Below, one piece after another: positions 63,046 to 64,000 of a stretch of 64,000 nucleotides of DNA. Both the position numbers and the translations under genes were made by a program. The DNA comes from Peribacillus simplex (GTDB lineage Bacteria > Bacillota > Bacilli > Bacillales > DSM-1321): NCBI RefSeq assembly GCF_001578185.1, contig NZ_CP011008.1:958001-1022000 (forward strand), given 5' to 3'. How positions within the stretch are numbered: the first letter of the stretch is position 1; every line of letters starts with the position of its first letter. The notes under the pieces are model-generated. The model was not told the origin of the DNA. It saw only the letters and a list, made by a program, of their open reading frames with translations, and ran no database searches.

Positions 63046-64000
63046 ATGAATAATCAAGAACCGCATGAAGGGTTGGATAGACGGAATTTTATCAAGATAG
63101 GAGGAATGAGTACACTTGCCTTAACACTTGGATTCTCTGGACTTTCAGATGATTTATTTAGCACTGTAGCACTGGCAGAAGAAAAAGATGACATGGCTCT
63201 TCAATTTAATCGTAATGGAAAATTAAAAATCGTTCAATTTAATGATACACAAGATGATGAACGTATTGATCGTAGAACATTACAGCTTATGGAGAAAGTG
63301 CTTGATACAGAAAAACCTGATTTTGTTGTGATTAATGGAGACATTATTACGGGTGGATGCGATACATCTATGGAGATGAAGCAAGCCATTAACAATGTCG
63401 CACACCCTATGGAACAAAGAGGAATCAAGTGGGCCATTACCTTTGGAAATCATGATGAAGATTCTACCCCGAAGGGCGGTCTTAATGAGGAAGACATGCT
63501 TAAAATCTATCTTTCTTATAAATACAATATGAACAAGCCTACCGTCGAAGGTATTACTGGGACAGGTAACATGAATTTACTTATAAAGGATTCAAAAGGA
63601 AAAAAGGCAGCTTTCAACCTCTGGCTTCTTGACAGTGGAAGATATGCGCCAAAAACCATTGCAGGTCAAGATTTCCAAGGATATCCGACTTGGGACTGGC
63701 TTCGTTTTAATCAGGTGAACTGGTATTATGAGACGTCAAAAAAATTAGAGGGAAAATGGAAGAGAAAAATTCCTTCACTCGCTTTCATCCATATTCCTCT
63801 GTGGGAACACAGATTTATGTGGTATGCGAGCGTAGATCAAAGAGCTGACTCCAATCATGAGGTAGCCGTTAAAAAGCATAATATAGTAGGAGAAAGAAAT
63901 GAAGAAGAGTGTATGGGACCAATTAACGGGGGGCTGTTTTCAGCGATGCTGGAGAGAGGCGATGTCAAGGGCATTTTTTGCGGTCATGATCATATAAACA
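63046..64000 (+). CDS. Tat-exported metallophosphoesterase, truncated by the window end
   Basis: At least 318 residues, running off the window. Twin-arginine signal DRRNFIKIGGMSTLALTLGF (residues ~10-29) implies export of the folded, metal-loaded enzyme. Calcineurin-type metal motifs follow: VQFNDTQ (Gln where most relatives have DxH), VINGDII, FGNHDED, FIHIPLWEH and GHDHIN at the very edge. It is related to purple-acid-phosphatase/Dcr2-like phosphoesterases. GGGAGTTTTATTA precedes the ATG. Substrate unknown; a role in phosphate scavenging is plausible. Confidence 0.88.
   Translation, partial: MNNQEPHEGLDRRNFIKIGGMSTLALTLGFSGLSDDLFSTVALAEEKDDMALQFNRNGKLKIVQFNDTQDDERIDRRTLQLMEKVLDTEKPDFVVINGDIITGGCDTSMEMKQAINNVAHPMEQRGIKWAITFGNHDEDSTPKGGLNEEDMLKIYLSYKYNMNKPTVEGITGTGNMNLLIKDSKGKKAAFNLWLLDSGRYAPKTIAGQDFQGYPTWDWLRFNQVNWYYETSKKLEGKWKRKIPSLAFIHIPLWEHRFMWYASVDQRADSNHEVAVKKHNIVGERNEEECMGPINGGLFSAMLERGDVKGIFCGHDHIN

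Overview
The window looks like a chromosome segment of a spore-forming, low-GC Bacillaceae bacterium. My best guess is the Bacillus simplex / Peribacillus group. Reasons: strong AGGAGG ribosome sites, sporulation genes (spoVR, a YjcZ-type peptide, the glcU-gdh pair), and runs of genes in Bacillus subtilis-like order (yhcT-yhcU-yhcX-pgcA-yhdA-yhdB; ald with adeR; ykoS-ykoT). I see no rRNA, tRNA, CRISPR array or prophage.

Layout. 1-3.2 kb: a decayed amino-acid permease, a YjcZ peptide, two small unrecognised ORFs and a cytochrome P450. 3.0-7.5 kb: a cell-surface sugar module (galU, opposed to ykoS-ykoT-gtrA). 7.8-10 kb: a c-di-AMP riboswitch and the potassium importer KimA. 10.0-11.75 kb: an intact IS1182-family element inserted into the kimA terminator. 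12.6-19 kb: glcU-gdh, a flavin reductase, an Rrf2 regulator with a nitroreductase, signal peptidase I and an orphan cobT. 19-22.6 kb: a sigma-54 activator divergent from a keto-acid decarboxylase, followed by a truncated second IS1182 copy. 23-29 kb: a LysM/NlpC wall hydrolase, ycgQR, a DNA glycosylase and a DHA2 drug pump. 29-35.4 kb: proC, an FAD-linked oxidase, and alanine dehydrogenase with EcsC and the AdeR-type activator. 35.5-38.4 kb: a duplicated Pit phosphate transporter with one DUF47 partner. 38.8-50.3 kb: stress and housekeeping genes, including a thiol-oxidase pair in which both partners have decayed. 50.5-55.7 kb: an RpiR-regulated operon (M20 deacylase, GNAT acyltransferase, N-acylamino-acid racemase, YkvI-like transporter) that fits the known irreversible D- to L-amino-acid conversion pathway. 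55.9-59.8 kb: spoVR and arsRBC. 59.9-61.6 kb: an IS3-family element nested inside a terminator. 61.7-64 kb: a SurA-like lipoprotein and a Tat-exported metallophosphoesterase cut by the window edge.

How parts fit together. pgcA (glucose-1-phosphate) and galU (UDP-glucose) could feed the polyprenol glycosyltransferase / GtrA / YkoS module that decorates the wall. kimA is controlled by c-di-AMP. ald has an exact 20-bp palindrome upstream that is a good candidate for the AdeR site. The nitroreductase, the drug pump and ars each carry a visible promoter overlapped by palindromic operators. All three IS elements sit in or directly against intrinsic terminators.

The most notable points are the operon for D-amino-acid conversion with an unusual regulator and transporter, the three-part glycosylation module with YkoS, the terminator-targeted insertions (one with a 27-bp target duplication), the joint decay of bdbC and its thioredoxin partner, and a decayed second copy of the c-di-AMP riboswitch region.
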